From Deltaproteobacteria bacterium (lineage in GTDB: Bacteria > Desulfobacterota > B13-G15 > RBG-16-54-18): a stretch of 53,771 nt of DNA. Below the pieces are notes generated by a model that saw only the letters and a program-made list of their open reading frames with translations, was not told the origin of the DNA and did no database searches. How positions within the stretch are numbered: the stretch's first letter is position 1; the number at the start of each line of letters is the position of its first letter. Positions 1 to 9,250 of the stretch are shown in pieces. A program made the translations under genes and the position numbers. The DNA is taken from NCBI GenBank assembly GCA_016927065.1, contig JAFGNJ010000023.1, positions 1 to 53,771 on the forward strand, written 5' to 3'.

Positions 1-1656
1 GCCCGGCTGATTCAAGAGCTGTTGGCTGAGGGAGGGGGTGCACGATTTCAGTTGGAGTGCGTTGATCGGCTCTCGGCGGGGCTGGAGTACCTGGTCAGCA
101 ATGATATCGGGGCAGTTTTATTGGATATCGGCTTGCCCGACAGCCAGGGGTTTGATACCTTCGCCAGGACATACGCACAGGCCCCACGGGTGCCGATTAT
201 TGTGTTGAGCGGTCTCACCGATGAACAACTGGCCATTAAGACCGTTCAGGAAGGGGCGCAGGACTATCTGGTCAAGGGGCACGTGGATAGCCACGCGTTG
301 GTGCGCACCATCCGCTATGCCATCGAGCGCAAGCAAGCTGAGGAGAAATTACGTGGACAAGCCCTCATCTTTGAGAATATACACGACGGCATCATCGTGA
401 CAGACCTGGAAGGCAACATTATACATTGGAATCCGGCAGCAAAAATGATATTCGGCTACTATCAAGATGAGGTCCTTAAGAAGGCGCTCGGTATACTGTC
501 AACGCGGCTTATTAAAGGAAAATTACGCGATGGGCGCTGGACCGGTGAGATGAACTTCACCCGCAAGGATGAAACTGAAGGCATTTGTGAGACAACCGTA
601 ATCCCCTTGTGCGATGAACAGAATAACATCACCGCTTTCTTCGGGGTATCCCGCGACATCACCGAACGCAAGCAGGCAGAGGAAGCGCTGCGCGAATCTG
701 AAACCAGGTTCCGAACGCTCTTTGAAGGGATTCCCGATACCGTCCTGGTCCACGATCATGAGGGCACCATCCTCCACATCAATGAAATCGGCGCACAAAA
801 ACTCGAATGGTCTGCGAAAGACCTGGTAGGCAAAAATCTGCGCGACATCGTGACTCCCGAGAACCGTGCCTCAATTGCCGATCACATCGGGGAAACCCTT
901 AAGGTCGGCTGGTGCAGGTTCGAGACGACATGCGTTTCGCGCAGTGGATGGACGATTGAGGTTGAAGTCAACGATCGCCCTATCAAGTTCGGCGAGAAGA
1001 AAGCCATCCTGCGCGTGGCGCGCGACATCACCGAGCGCAAGCGGGCGAAGCAAGAGCTACAAAGAAGCTACGATAAATTGCGGGAAACCCTGATTACAAT
1101 GATTAATACCCTGGCATCGACTGTCGAAATGAGGGATCTTTATACTGCGGATCATCAGCGGCGGACCACCATTCTCGCCTGTGCCATTGCGGAAGAGATG
1201 GGCCTGACGGAGGAGCAGTTTGATGGGCTCCGCATGGCCGGGCTGATCCATGATATCGGCAAGCTCAGCGTGCCCGCTGAGATCCTCAACAAACCCGGTA
1301 GTCTCAGCGAGACCGAGTTCAATATCATCAAGACTCATCCCCAGGCAGGATACAATACATTAAAGCAAATAGAATTTCCCTGGCCCGTTGCCCAGATCGT
1401 GCTGCAGCATCACGAGCGGCTGGATGGCTCTGGCTATCCTCAGGGGCTTCGGGGGGAAGAGATCATGCTGGAAGCGCGGATCTTGGCAGTGGCTGATGTG
1501 GTGGAGGCCATGGCCTCTCACCGGCCATTCCGACCTGCCCTCGGTATTGAAGCTGCGTTGGAGGAGATTACAAAAAACAGGGATATCCTCTATGATCCTG
1601 ATGTTACTGATATCTGTCAGGGGCTCTTTACTGAGAAGGGGTTTGCGTTCGAGTAA
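1..1656 (+). CDS. REC-PAS-PAS-HD-GYP response regulator (5'-truncated)
   Basis: The reading frame is open from base 1, so the gene starts outside the window and 551 residues are seen. The domains are: the remainder of a CheY-like receiver (phospho-acceptor Asp in LLDIGLPDS, conserved Lys in YLVKGH), PAS at about 115-220, PAS at about 230-345 and an HD-GYP domain at about 350-550. The HD-GYP signature is complete: HD in LIHDIGKLSVP (H417-D418 in this partial numbering), then HHERLDG followed by GSGYP. HD-GYP proteins of this type are usually cyclic-di-GMP phosphodiesterases controlled by phosphorylation. Each PAS ends with the usual DITERK(Q/R)A linker. No cognate kinase is visible. The family call is firm; enzymatic activity is inferred from the intact motif. 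Confidence 0.93.
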   Translation, partial: ARLIQELLAEGGGARFQLECVDRLSAGLEYLVSNDIGAVLLDIGLPDSQGFDTFARTYAQAPRVPIIVLSGLTDEQLAIKTVQEGAQDYLVKGHVDSHALVRTIRYAIERKQAEEKLRGQALIFENIHDGIIVTDLEGNIIHWNPAAKMIFGYYQDEVLKKALGILSTRLIKGKLRDGRWTGEMNFTRKDETEGICETTVIPLCDEQNNITAFFGVSRDITERKQAEEALRESETRFRTLFEGIPDTVLVHDHEGTILHINEIGAQKLEWSAKDLVGKNLRDIVTPENRASIADHIGETLKVGWCRFETTCVSRSGWTIEVEVNDRPIKFGEKKAILRVARDITERKRAKQELQRSYDKLRETLITMINTLASTVEMRDLYTADHQRRTTILACAIAEEMGLTEEQFDGLRMAGLIHDIGKLSVPAEILNKPGSLSETEFNIIKTHPQAGYNTLKQIEFPWPVAQIVLQHHERLDGSGYPQGLRGEEIMLEARILAVADVVEAMASHRPFRPALGIEAALEEITKNRDILYDPDVTDICQGLFTEKGFAFE

Positions 1657-2138
1657 TGGAGAGCAACCAACACCTAAGATAAATCTAAGGAAAATTCGCT
1701 TTTCAACAGACAGATATTGCTGTATACTTTTTATACTTAGGTTGAGCGGAGTAGACTATCATAAGTATTGTGTCGGCCGTGCGAACCAGAGAATGATCGA
1801 AAGATTCTTTTCACACGCGTTACGTGCGGCGGGCGCACTGCGGATTGCGGATACGATTTCAGGGCTGAACAGCAGAGCCGAGGCGTTCAAGTAAGGGTAA
1901 ACAGTAGCTCTCACTTTCCTAACTACTCCTAAATATTCGTCCCGGAGAGCACGGGTGGGAAGGGTAATTCTTAAAGGATGCCTTTCATCTTTCACGCAAG
2001 CTCAGGAGAAGCGGGAATATTTTTCTTCTGACATGAGGGGTGCATTAGTATATCTTGGATGAGTGAGCGTATATGAAAAGCAAAAACCCTTTTTTGGAAT
2101 TGTAAACAATTTTTTAAGCTGAAGGAGGTTATATTATA
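1657..2138. other. gene-free stretch upstream of the CoA ligase
   Basis: No convincing gene. Short open frames here have no recognisable product and no ribosome-binding site. A 34-codon frame at 1793-1897 could be a degraded remnant, but nothing supports it. The last 20 bases carry the strong Shine-Dalgarno of the next gene (gaaggagg, 2121-2128). I could not place a convincing promoter. Confidence 0.5.
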
Positions 2139-3740
2139 ATGAGTAATTTGGAAACACCCGAGTTTTTTAACGCCGCGGACTACTTTATAGACCGCAACAT
2201 TCGTCAGGGTAAGGGCCACAAGGTAGCCATCTACACCGAGTACCGCAACTATACGTATAGCGATCTTGAGAAGATGATCAACAAAACAGCCAACGGTATG
2301 CGCGACATTGGAATACGCATTGAAGACAAGGTAATGATACTGATGCTCGATATACCTCAGTTTTATGCCATCTTCTGGGCATCAATCAAGATCGGCGCCG
2401 TACCCATTCCGGTTAATACCATGCTTACCCCGTCGGATTACGAATTTTACCTCAACGACAGTCGTGCGCGCCTGCTCGCCGTGTCCGAGGAGCTTCTCCC
2501 GCTGATCAATGATATCGAGGGTGACCTCCCTTATTTGCGCGACATCATCGTTATCTCGGAGCAGAAAGGTGCATTGATCCCGTTTAAGCAGAAATATAAA
2601 GGCGCAGCCGCTACCATCAAAACCGCCTTTACCACTCATGACGATGTCGGCTACTGGCTGTATAGTTCAGGCTCTACCGGTTCCCCCAAGGGGGCCATCC
2701 ATTCCCAGGACGATATGGTAGTGACCTCCAAGGCCTATGGCCAGGGGGTGCTGGGGCTCACCGAGGACGATATTTGCTTCTCGGCAGCCCGCCTCTTCTT
2801 TGCCTATGGTCTGGGTAATGGGATGTATTTTCCCTTATCAGTGGGGGCCTCGGCCGTCTTGAGTCCTACACCGCCCAAACCGGATATTATGTTCCGATAT
2901 CTCGAGAAATTTCGCCCCACGATATTTTTCGGCATCCCCACCCTCTACGGCCAGATGTTGGAATATCAGGACCGTTTAGATAAGGAGAAAAAGGAGAAAC
3001 CTGACCCAGATGCCGATCACGTCTTTTCCTCGGTGCGCATCTGCGTATCGGCAGGCGAGGCCCTGCCCGCTGACATCTATCATCGCTGGAAGAAGCGCTA
3101 TGGCCTTGATATCCTTGACGGCATCGGTTCCACCGAGATGGGGCACATATTCCTCTCCAACCAGCCGGGTGCGATAAGGCCGGGTTCAACCGGCAAGCCG
3201 GTCCCGGGATATGAGCTCAAGATAGTCGATGATGAGGGCGTGCAGGTGCCCCAGGGGGAAATAGGAACCCTTATGGTCCATGGCGACAGTGCGGCGCAGT
3301 TTTACTGGCGCAAACGGGAGAAATCGCGTCAGACAATGATGGGAGAATGGATCAACACGGGGGATAAATATTATATCGATAAAGATGGGTTTTACTGGTG
3401 TGCGGGGAGGGGGGACGATATGCTTAAAAGCGGTGGTATATGGGTCTCGCCCCTCGAGGTGGAAAATTGTCTTGATGGACATGAGGCAGTGTTTGAGTCT
3501 GCGGTAGTAGGCTATAAGGACGAAAAGGGCCTTGAAAAGCCCAAGGCGTTTGTCGTCCTTCGCGAGGGTTTCAAACCATCAGAGGAGTTGGCTGAGGAAC
3601 TCAAGAAATGGGTCCTGGAAAGATTGGCCAAGTTTAAGTATCCTCGATGGGTAGAGTTTGTTCAAGAGTTGCCTAAGAGCTCAACTGGGAAGACGCAACG
3701 TTTCAAACTGCGCCAGGAGGGTGTAGAGAAAACAACATAG
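2139..3740 (+). CDS. benzoate-CoA ligase family protein (aryl-CoA synthetase)
   Basis: This 533-residue ANL-superfamily enzyme would activate an aromatic or alicyclic carboxylic acid to its CoA thioester with ATP in the cytoplasm. The N-terminus (NAADYFIDRN) and the A5 motif (DGIGSTEMGHIFLS, about 327-340) are typical of the benzoate-CoA ligase branch. Also visible are the P-loop YSSGSTGSPKG (175-185), TGDKY (407-411), the GRGDDMLKSGG hinge (about 423-433) and the catalytic Lys in SSTGKTQRFKL (K518). Length is normal for the family. The ATG follows GAAGGAGG with a 10-base gap. Its exact substrate cannot be read from sequence; benzoate, hydroxybenzoate or a cyclic acid are possible. It stands alone upstream of a terminator-like hairpin and an MFS gene. 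Confidence 0.88.
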   Translation: MSNLETPEFFNAADYFIDRNIRQGKGHKVAIYTEYRNYTYSDLEKMINKTANGMRDIGIRIEDKVMILMLDIPQFYAIFWASIKIGAVPIPVNTMLTPSDYEFYLNDSRARLLAVSEELLPLINDIEGDLPYLRDIIVISEQKGALIPFKQKYKGAAATIKTAFTTHDDVGYWLYSSGSTGSPKGAIHSQDDMVVTSKAYGQGVLGLTEDDICFSAARLFFAYGLGNGMYFPLSVGASAVLSPTPPKPDIMFRYLEKFRPTIFFGIPTLYGQMLEYQDRLDKEKKEKPDPDADHVFSSVRICVSAGEALPADIYHRWKKRYGLDILDGIGSTEMGHIFLSNQPGAIRPGSTGKPVPGYELKIVDDEGVQVPQGEIGTLMVHGDSAAQFYWRKREKSRQTMMGEWINTGDKYYIDKDGFYWCAGRGDDMLKSGGIWVSPLEVENCLDGHEAVFESAVVGYKDEKGLEKPKAFVVLREGFKPSEELAEELKKWVLERLAKFKYPRWVEFVQELPKSSTGKTQRFKLRQEGVEKTT

Positions 3741-3764
3741 GTTCCCCCATTAACAGAAACTATG

Positions 3765-3807
3765 AAAGGTCACCTCGATAGTGGAAGTTTTCAATGGGTG
3801 ACCTTTT
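3765..3807 (+). terminator. rho-independent-like hairpin after the CoA ligase
   Basis: Perfect 10-bp inverted repeat aaaggtcacc (3765-3774) / ggtgaccttt (3797-3806) with a 22-base loop, ending in four T. It lies 24 bases after the stop codon, so it probably ends the CoA ligase transcript. Confidence 0.6.
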
Positions 3808-3863
3808 CGATCGCCACACTATGCAATCTTTTTTGTATGGCATGAGGATTTTTAGAGATTCAT

Positions 3864-5159
3864 ATGACTAACGATATATATCAAACAAAGATATTTTTTG
3901 GCTGGTGGGTAGTATTGGTAACTGGAATAGTCTCGGGTTTAAGCATGGGATTCTATGTTTATGGTATCTCGGCTCTGTTTAAACCCATCGCTTTGGAGCT
4001 TGGTTTGACTCGCGCGGCTACGTCCGGTGCTGCGGGTATCGGCATAATGGCAGGCGGGCTCTTAGCTCCGCTGGTAGGCCGGATAGTCGATACCTTCGGA
4101 CCGCGACAGCCCATCCTAGGCGGTCTGTTCCTTTTTGTTGCAGGTTTAATTTTAATGAATTTTGTTAGTTCCGTCTGGGGATTTTATCTGGTGTGGGGGG
4201 TCATGATGGGTGTAGGCGTTAATCTTGGTTTGACCATTGCGATTGACAAGGCCTTGACCGACTGGTTTGTAAGAAAGATAGGTTTGGCTATAGGAACAAA
4301 ATTTGCCGTGATAGGCATTGTGAGCGCCGTCTCCATACCTGTTATATCATGGCTGATCGCACAGGTAGGGTGGCGAACGACGTGTTTGCTTTGGTCGGTT
4401 CTTCTCCTTATTGGCATACCATTTATACTGACCTTTGTGAAAAACAAAAGGCCGGAACACTATGGATTACTTCCGGATGGAGACAAAGATGATCTCCTGT
4501 CCGCCATGAGGCAGGGTCTTTCCTCTATCAAGGGGAGAACGCATGCCTCCGTGTTAGGGACGGTCGACTTTAGCCTCCGGCAGGCTATACGTACCAATGC
4601 CTACTGGCTTTTAACAGCAAGTTTTATCATTCAGTTTTTTATCATTGCGGGTTTTACCACCCATTGCATACCGTTGCTGACGGAAATGGATATCAATCCA
4701 ATTGTTGCGGGCAGTATGATGGGGATGATGCTGTTGTTTACTATCCCCTCACGATTCATAAGCGGATTGTTCGCTGATCGCGTCAGAAAGGAACGATTGA
4801 ACCTCTTGATGATTGTGCCATTTCTCCTGATTGTCATAGGAATAGGAATATTTCTGATCACACAGAGATCGGTTACGATCTTTATCCTTTTGATACTCTA
4901 TGGGATAGCCCATGGTTTGCCCACGCCACTATTTATCGTCATCGTGAGCCGTTACTTTGGCCGCAAGGCCTTTGGTTCGATCTTCGGCATCACCTTCATG
5001 CTCATGTCGCCGGTAGCGCTGCTGTCCCCTATCTTGACCGGGTGGATATTTGACACAACTGGCAGTTATACAATCGCTCTCATGTTGTTTGCGCTGTCAT
5101 CAGTTTTTGTCGCGCTTCTCCTGAGTTTCCTAAAAGCTCCTCTACCTGTGGATAGATAA
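3864..5159 (+). CDS. MFS transporter, oxalate/formate antiporter-like (OFA/MCT type)
   Basis: 431-residue, about 12-helix major facilitator. The opening FFGWWVVLVTG, the loop 2-3 motif LVGRIVDTFGPR and the central HYGLLPDGD segment are typical of monocarboxylate/OFA-type carriers. These move small organic acids across the inner membrane. The SD is weak (gagg about 15 bases before the ATG). It follows the CoA ligase after a hairpin, so it may take up or exchange the acid activated by that enzyme; this is inference from position. A paralogue lies at 40486-41748 on the opposite strand. The substrate is unknown. Confidence 0.85.
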   Translation: MTNDIYQTKIFFGWWVVLVTGIVSGLSMGFYVYGISALFKPIALELGLTRAATSGAAGIGIMAGGLLAPLVGRIVDTFGPRQPILGGLFLFVAGLILMNFVSSVWGFYLVWGVMMGVGVNLGLTIAIDKALTDWFVRKIGLAIGTKFAVIGIVSAVSIPVISWLIAQVGWRTTCLLWSVLLLIGIPFILTFVKNKRPEHYGLLPDGDKDDLLSAMRQGLSSIKGRTHASVLGTVDFSLRQAIRTNAYWLLTASFIIQFFIIAGFTTHCIPLLTEMDINPIVAGSMMGMMLLFTIPSRFISGLFADRVRKERLNLLMIVPFLLIVIGIGIFLITQRSVTIFILLILYGIAHGLPTPLFIVIVSRYFGRKAFGSIFGITFMLMSPVALLSPILTGWIFDTTGSYTIALMLFALSSVFVALLLSFLKAPLPVDR

Positions 5160-5242
5160 GATACTATATGAGCCATTAAGGAGATGCTTTGTATCTAGAA
5201 ACTAAAATATGCCTCTGAATCACAGGCGGGCTACTTTTTTCG

Positions 5243-5271
5243 TTGACAGGCACAGATAAAAGTCCTAAACT
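5243..5271 (+). promoter_or_regulatory. sigma-70-type promoter upstream of the first ABC operon (distal)
   Basis: TTGACA (5243-5248), 17-base spacer, TAAACT (5266-5271). It lies about 270 bases before the solute-binding-protein start and just before a short ORF with its own Shine-Dalgarno. Predicted by eye. Confidence 0.5.
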
Positions 5272-5336
5272 GTGTCATTACGATACAGGGCATGCATCAA
5301 CTCGACCATGGAGTGAAAGGGGGTGATTGAGCTATT

Positions 5337-5453
5337 ATGAGCAGTATTCCCATGGAAAAAGGATGCATATGGCTTAAAAAGGAACTTATGGTTCGGAAAA
5401 GGGGAATGACTTTCATTAAATCCCTTGACAAAAAGAGAAAGCGTAATATATAA
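5337..5453 (+). CDS. possible 38-residue leader peptide upstream of the ABC solute-binding protein
   Basis: Small ORF, very basic at its C-terminus (KKRKRNI), starting MSSIPMEKGC. It is preceded by an SD-like AAAGGGGGTGATT about 10 bases upstream of the ATG and lies between two predicted promoters. No family recognised. It could be a regulatory leader or chance; its end overlaps the -10 region of the second promoter. Confidence 0.28.
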   Translation: MSSIPMEKGCIWLKKELMVRKRGMTFIKSLDKKRKRNI

Positions 5454-5454
5454 C
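5425..5454 (+). promoter_or_regulatory. sigma-70-type promoter of the first ABC operon (proximal)
   Basis: TTGACA (5425-5430) followed by TATAAC (5449-5454) with an 18-base spacer, or TATATA (5447-5452) with 16. It lies about 90 bases before the ATG of the binding protein and is the best promoter match in this gap. Confidence 0.65.
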
Positions 5455-5542
5455 ACAACAAGGTTACGTGAAGTCGTTGGGTGGGTTGGAAGAGGATGTT
5501 GGTAACTCAAAACTATAACAACATAATTTAAGGAGGGAAACG

Positions 5543-7111
5543 ATGAAAAGGTTACGGTTATGCATTGTTTTGTTAGGAATGCTTGGACTTTTTGTTGGAC
5601 TCTCACCAGTTGGGGCTCAAGCTCAAAAAGCAGCACCCGCAGGGACGGTTAATATCGCCATCTCCACCTTGCATGAGGAGACATTCCTCCCCTGGAACGG
5701 AGGCGGCCCACGTAAATTTTATCTTGATAACATATATGAATACCTCTTTTACGTTGATCCCGCTACCGGGAAGGCGATACCTGGACTGGCGAAAAAGTGG
5801 AAAGTGTCCCCGGACGGCAAAACGTGGACCTTCACGCTCCGCAAAGGGGTCCCTTTCCATGAAGGCTGGGGGGAGGTCACGTCGGCGGATGTGAAGTATT
5901 CGATCGAACAGATCGTTGATCCAAAGTCAGTGGTAGGCCCGGCCGGCCAGATGCGCAAGCTTATTGCAAAAGTTGAAGCGCCGGACCCCTACACGGTCGT
6001 TTTTCAGCTTACGAGAGCGGACGCAGAATTTGATTTTGGTTATATGGGTAATTCTATGTGTGCACCGATCTGCTGCAAGAAGTATGTAGAAACGGTCGGT
6101 GATGAAAAGGCCAATGCCCACCCCATCGGAACCGGCGCCTATACCCTTACCGAATACAAGAAGGGGTCGTCCATGACGTTCACGACCGTGAAAGATGTTG
6201 AAAAGCACTGGCGTGTAACCCCTAAATTCAAGACCATCAAGATCCTCGCCGTGCCTGAGGAAGCAACCCGTGTCGCTATGTTGAAGGCGGGTGAAGTGGA
6301 TCTCGCCCCCATCTCCTATGATTCGGTTGATACCGTAAAGGCCTCCGGTCTTCACATCCTCCCGGGTTCATTTTGGGCGCCGCTTATTCGATTTGGAGGG
6401 ATTGTCGCAACCGATCCGAAGCGGTATATTCCAAATATCCCCTGGGCAAAGAAAGAAGTTCGGCAGGCCTTAAACTATGCGATTGACAGGGATGCTATTG
6501 TAAAAAATATCTTCCATGGATCAGCGGTACCTTCCTTTGGGAGCATAAGTTCACCATTATGGAACGACATACCTGCCTATCCCTATGATCCGGAAAAGGC
6601 AAAACAGCTCTTGAAACAGGCTGGCTACCCCAATGGATTTAAGGTGACCTTGAAGGTCTTCACCACGACACCAGGGGCGGAGTTGCCGTTGCTCGGTCAG
6701 ACTGCGGCCATGTATTGGCAGAACATAGGTCTTGATGTGACAGTCATCCCGACGGATTGGGGCACGGTGCGCTCAGAGTGGTCTGGCGGTAAGATGGTTC
6801 CGGATTATGTGTGGACCCACCGAGGGCTTTATTGGTCTAGTCTCAATAGTGGTTTGATGGTTGAAACTACCAGCAAAACCCCGTTTTCATCTTACGCCAC
6901 CAAAGAATCAGAGGCCTTGTTTGACAAGATGGCAACTGAGCTTGACGCGAAGAAAAGGGCGAAACTTGCCGTTGAGATGGGGGAATTCCTTCGCGAGGAG
7001 GCCTTTTGCGTGGGCCTGGTTCACGCGTATGAGCCCCATGGCGTAAGCAAAAAGATCACGGCATGGCCTACTAACGTGCTTTACCCGAATAACCTTGACC
7101 AGCTCAAATAA
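5543..7111 (+). CDS. ABC transporter substrate-binding protein, family 5 (dipeptide/oligopeptide type)
   Basis: 522-residue periplasmic solute-binding protein. A Sec signal peptide is clear (MKRLR, a hydrophobic stretch, cleavage near AQAQ|KAA). The mature protein has SBP_bac_5 landmarks: LAKKWKVSPDGKTWTFTLRKGVPFHEG, the segment around NYAIDRDAIVKNI, and YPYDPEKAKQLLKQAGYPNGF. This family binds peptides, nickel chelates, opines and other small solutes, so the ligand cannot be named. The SD aggaggg sits 5 bases before the ATG. It is the first gene of an importer completed by permeases at 7314 and 8291 and ATPases at 9247 and 12915. A strong hairpin separates it from the permeases. Confidence 0.92.
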   Translation: MKRLRLCIVLLGMLGLFVGLSPVGAQAQKAAPAGTVNIAISTLHEETFLPWNGGGPRKFYLDNIYEYLFYVDPATGKAIPGLAKKWKVSPDGKTWTFTLRKGVPFHEGWGEVTSADVKYSIEQIVDPKSVVGPAGQMRKLIAKVEAPDPYTVVFQLTRADAEFDFGYMGNSMCAPICCKKYVETVGDEKANAHPIGTGAYTLTEYKKGSSMTFTTVKDVEKHWRVTPKFKTIKILAVPEEATRVAMLKAGEVDLAPISYDSVDTVKASGLHILPGSFWAPLIRFGGIVATDPKRYIPNIPWAKKEVRQALNYAIDRDAIVKNIFHGSAVPSFGSISSPLWNDIPAYPYDPEKAKQLLKQAGYPNGFKVTLKVFTTTPGAELPLLGQTAAMYWQNIGLDVTVIPTDWGTVRSEWSGGKMVPDYVWTHRGLYWSSLNSGLMVETTSKTPFSSYATKESEALFDKMATELDAKKRAKLAVEMGEFLREEAFCVGLVHAYEPHGVSKKITAWPTNVLYPNNLDQLK

Positions 7112-7160
7112 GTAGCTGATCTGAGGATGCCGCTTTTTTAGCGGTGATCTTCTGTATTTT

Positions 7161-7203
7161 CCTAAAAATCCCCTCCTCTATTGCTGAGGAGGGGATTTTT
7201 AGG
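7161..7203 (+). terminator. strong stem-loop between SBP and permease genes
   Basis: Perfect 18-bp inverted repeat: cctaaaaatcccctcctc (7161-7178) and its complement (7186-7203), loop of 7. The stem carries its own A and T runs, so it could act on either strand. It probably limits read-through into the permeases so that the binding protein is made in excess. Confidence 0.75.
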
Positions 7204-7225
7204 TCAAGAAAATGTATTATTGTAG

Positions 7226-7254
7226 TTGCATAAATTTTATGATTATTATATAAA
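7226..7254 (+). promoter_or_regulatory. possible internal promoter for the permease genes
   Basis: TTGCAT (7226-7231), 17-base spacer, TATAAA (7249-7254), in AT-rich DNA directly after the hairpin and about 60 bases before the first permease. Confidence 0.4.
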
Positions 7255-7313
7255 GTTCAACAATATGATTTTGTATTTTTGAGAAGGGATTCGTGAGATA
7301 GCAACATAAAAAG

Positions 7314-8237
7314 ATGCAACGATACATTGCGCAGAGATTGGTTCAGGCGGTCGTTACCATCTTTCTGATGAGTATTATTGTTTTCCTTATGGGGAGGATG
7401 ACCGGTGATCCGGCAACCCTGCTCATGAGCCAATACAGTACCGAAGATGACAGGATCGAAATAACCAAAAGATTGGGTCTTGATAAGCCCCTCCCCGAGC
7501 AGTATCTAATTTTTATAACCGATGCACTGCACGGAGATTTCGGCCGGTCCGTCAAAGGCGATAGGAGACCGGCCCTTGAGATCGTCTTGGAAAGACTGCC
7601 TGCTTCCTTGAAATTGGCCGCAGTATCTTTGGTCATAGGTTTGCTTTTCGGATTGGCCTTGGGAATAACGTCAGCGATAAAAAGAGGATCAGCGCTGGAT
7701 ACGGCAGCGAGAGTGTTTGCTCTGTTTGGTCAATCAATCCCTGTTTTTTTGCTGGGGATTGTCTTAATGTACGTTTTTGCGGTTCTCCTTCATTGGTTGC
7801 CGACTTCAGGGTACGGCGGGTTTAAGTATTATATCTTGCCCGCCATTACCATGTCATGGTTTACGGTAGCCGCCATAACCCGGTTGGCCCGCACCAGCAT
7901 GCTGGATGTCTTAAATTGCGAATACATCAAGCTGGCGAGGATAAAGGGGCTGAGCGAATCAGTCGTTATCTTAAAGCACGCCCTGCGTAACAGCCTGATA
8001 CCTGTCATCACCTTTATGGGGACCTTTTTCGTAATCATGATAACAGGGGCTGTGGTCATCGAGACTGTTTTCAGCTGGCCCGGCATCGGCCGCCTGGCCG
8101 TTGAGACCGTTATGGACCGCAACTTTCCCATTCTTCAAACAATTGTCTTGTTTATGACAACCCTGTATATTTTTGCCAATTTGTTTGTGGATATTCTGTA
8201 TGCCTATGTTGATCCCCGCATCAGATATGATAAGTAG
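7314..8237 (+). CDS. ABC transporter permease, DppB-type
   Basis: 307-residue inner-membrane permease. The N-terminal helix (MQRYIAQRLVQAVVTIFLMSI), the GDPA segment and about six membrane helices match the DppB/OppB family. The cytoplasmic EAA loop that docks onto the ATPase is present: EYIKLARIKGL, then HALRNSLIPVI. The C-terminus YVDPRIRYDK is typical. The SD is poor, in line with control by the preceding hairpin and weak promoter. It forms the pore with the product of the gene at 8291. Confidence 0.92.
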   Translation: MQRYIAQRLVQAVVTIFLMSIIVFLMGRMTGDPATLLMSQYSTEDDRIEITKRLGLDKPLPEQYLIFITDALHGDFGRSVKGDRRPALEIVLERLPASLKLAAVSLVIGLLFGLALGITSAIKRGSALDTAARVFALFGQSIPVFLLGIVLMYVFAVLLHWLPTSGYGGFKYYILPAITMSWFTVAAITRLARTSMLDVLNCEYIKLARIKGLSESVVILKHALRNSLIPVITFMGTFFVIMITGAVVIETVFSWPGIGRLAVETVMDRNFPILQTIVLFMTTLYIFANLFVDILYAYVDPRIRYDK

Positions 8238-8290
8238 TAATGTTTCATAGCACGACACGCAGGTTTTATATATGTAAGGTATAGAGGAAA

Positions 8291-9145
8291 ATGATCATAA
8301 AACGCGCTCAACTCAAAAAAATAAAGGCTCCGATTATCGTTGCCGGTATCATAGGGTTGTTTTTTATCGTTACGGCTATTTTCGCACCGCTTATTGCCCC
8401 CCATGAACCCCTCAAAGGTTCCTTGAGTGAACGACTCATACCTCCTGTCTGGCAAAAAGGGGGAGATCCATCACATATTTTGGGTACCGATATCCTCGGG
8501 AGGGATGTTCTGAGCCGACTTATCTACGGCACAAGGACAACGCTTGCCGTGTGCGTACTGGCCATTTTTATCTCAGGGACCATTGGTTCGCTATTAGGAA
8601 TGATATCAGGTTATTTTGGGGGGTGGACGGACATTATCATTATGCGGGCCGTCGACATGGTCCTTTCAATCCCCGTGATACTGCTTGCCTTGCTCTTTGC
8701 CATTGTTTTTGGGCCCAGTTTTTTAAATATCATCGTGGTGATCAGTTTGATCCTATGGTCACAATACGCAAGGATGGCGAGGGGGGAGACCCTCAAAATC
8801 AAGGAACTTGATTATGTGAACCTTGCACGGACAGCAGGGTGTTCTCATGCAAGGATTATGGCCCGGCACATATTGCCTAATATTGCAAGCCCCCTGGTGA
8901 TTTTGGCGACATTGCAAGTGGGGACGGTAATCATACTTGAATCTTCGTTGAGCTTCCTGGGGGTCGGTATTCCGCCAACGACACCGGATTGGGGGAACAT
9001 GGTAGCCGAGGGTAGGTCGTATATTGTTTCTGCCTGGTGGCTTTGCATGGTCCCTGGTGCAGCCATTTTGCTCACCGTCTTATCATTCAACCTAGTGGGC
9101 GATTTTTTGACGGATTATATCAATCCGGAGCTTCGACGAGAGTAG
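8291..9145 (+). CDS. ABC transporter permease, DppC-type
   Basis: 284-residue inner-membrane permease with the DppC/OppC layout: one N-terminal helix, a periplasmic stretch with HILGTDILGRDVLSRLIYG, then five more helices. The EAA loop reads LDYVNLARTAGCSHARIMARHILPN. The C-terminus (GDFLTDYINPELR) is typical. It lies 53 bases after the DppB-type gene with an AGAGGA SD and partners with it. Confidence 0.92.
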   Translation: MIIKRAQLKKIKAPIIVAGIIGLFFIVTAIFAPLIAPHEPLKGSLSERLIPPVWQKGGDPSHILGTDILGRDVLSRLIYGTRTTLAVCVLAIFISGTIGSLLGMISGYFGGWTDIIIMRAVDMVLSIPVILLALLFAIVFGPSFLNIIVVISLILWSQYARMARGETLKIKELDYVNLARTAGCSHARIMARHILPNIASPLVILATLQVGTVIILESSLSFLGVGIPPTTPDWGNMVAEGRSYIVSAWWLCMVPGAAILLTVLSFNLVGDFLTDYINPELRRE

Positions 9146-9211
9146 ATGAATTTTTTCTTAAGAAAAGAGTGTAGGTTGAAATGACCCGGAATAGAGGAGA
9201 TAAACAAAAAG

Positions 9212-9250
9212 ATGCTCGAAGTGGCCGTGGTCGCCGGGGAAAAGAGATGA
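9212..9250 (+). other. 12-codon micro-ORF, possible remnant of a displaced dppD gene
   Basis: ATG at 9212 with SD-like GAGGAGA upstream opens a frame reading MLEVAVVAGEKR and stopping at a TGA that overlaps the ATG of the next ATPase (ATGA, 9247-9250). MLEV is a usual start of DppD-type ATPases, and an ATGA join to DppF is usual in such operons. The DppD-type gene of this importer is instead found at 12915. This could be a deletion scar; it is inference from layout. Confidence 0.35.

Noticed and set aside
1388..1995. Open frames overlapping and following the HD-GYP gene on both strands
   Set aside because: They have no SD and no recognisable protein, and the first is an out-of-frame shadow of the HD-GYP domain.
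9181..9246. Longer N-terminus for the DppF-type ATPase
   Set aside because: The additional 22 residues are low-complexity and basic, homologues start at the later ATG, and the micro-ORF overlap supports 9247.
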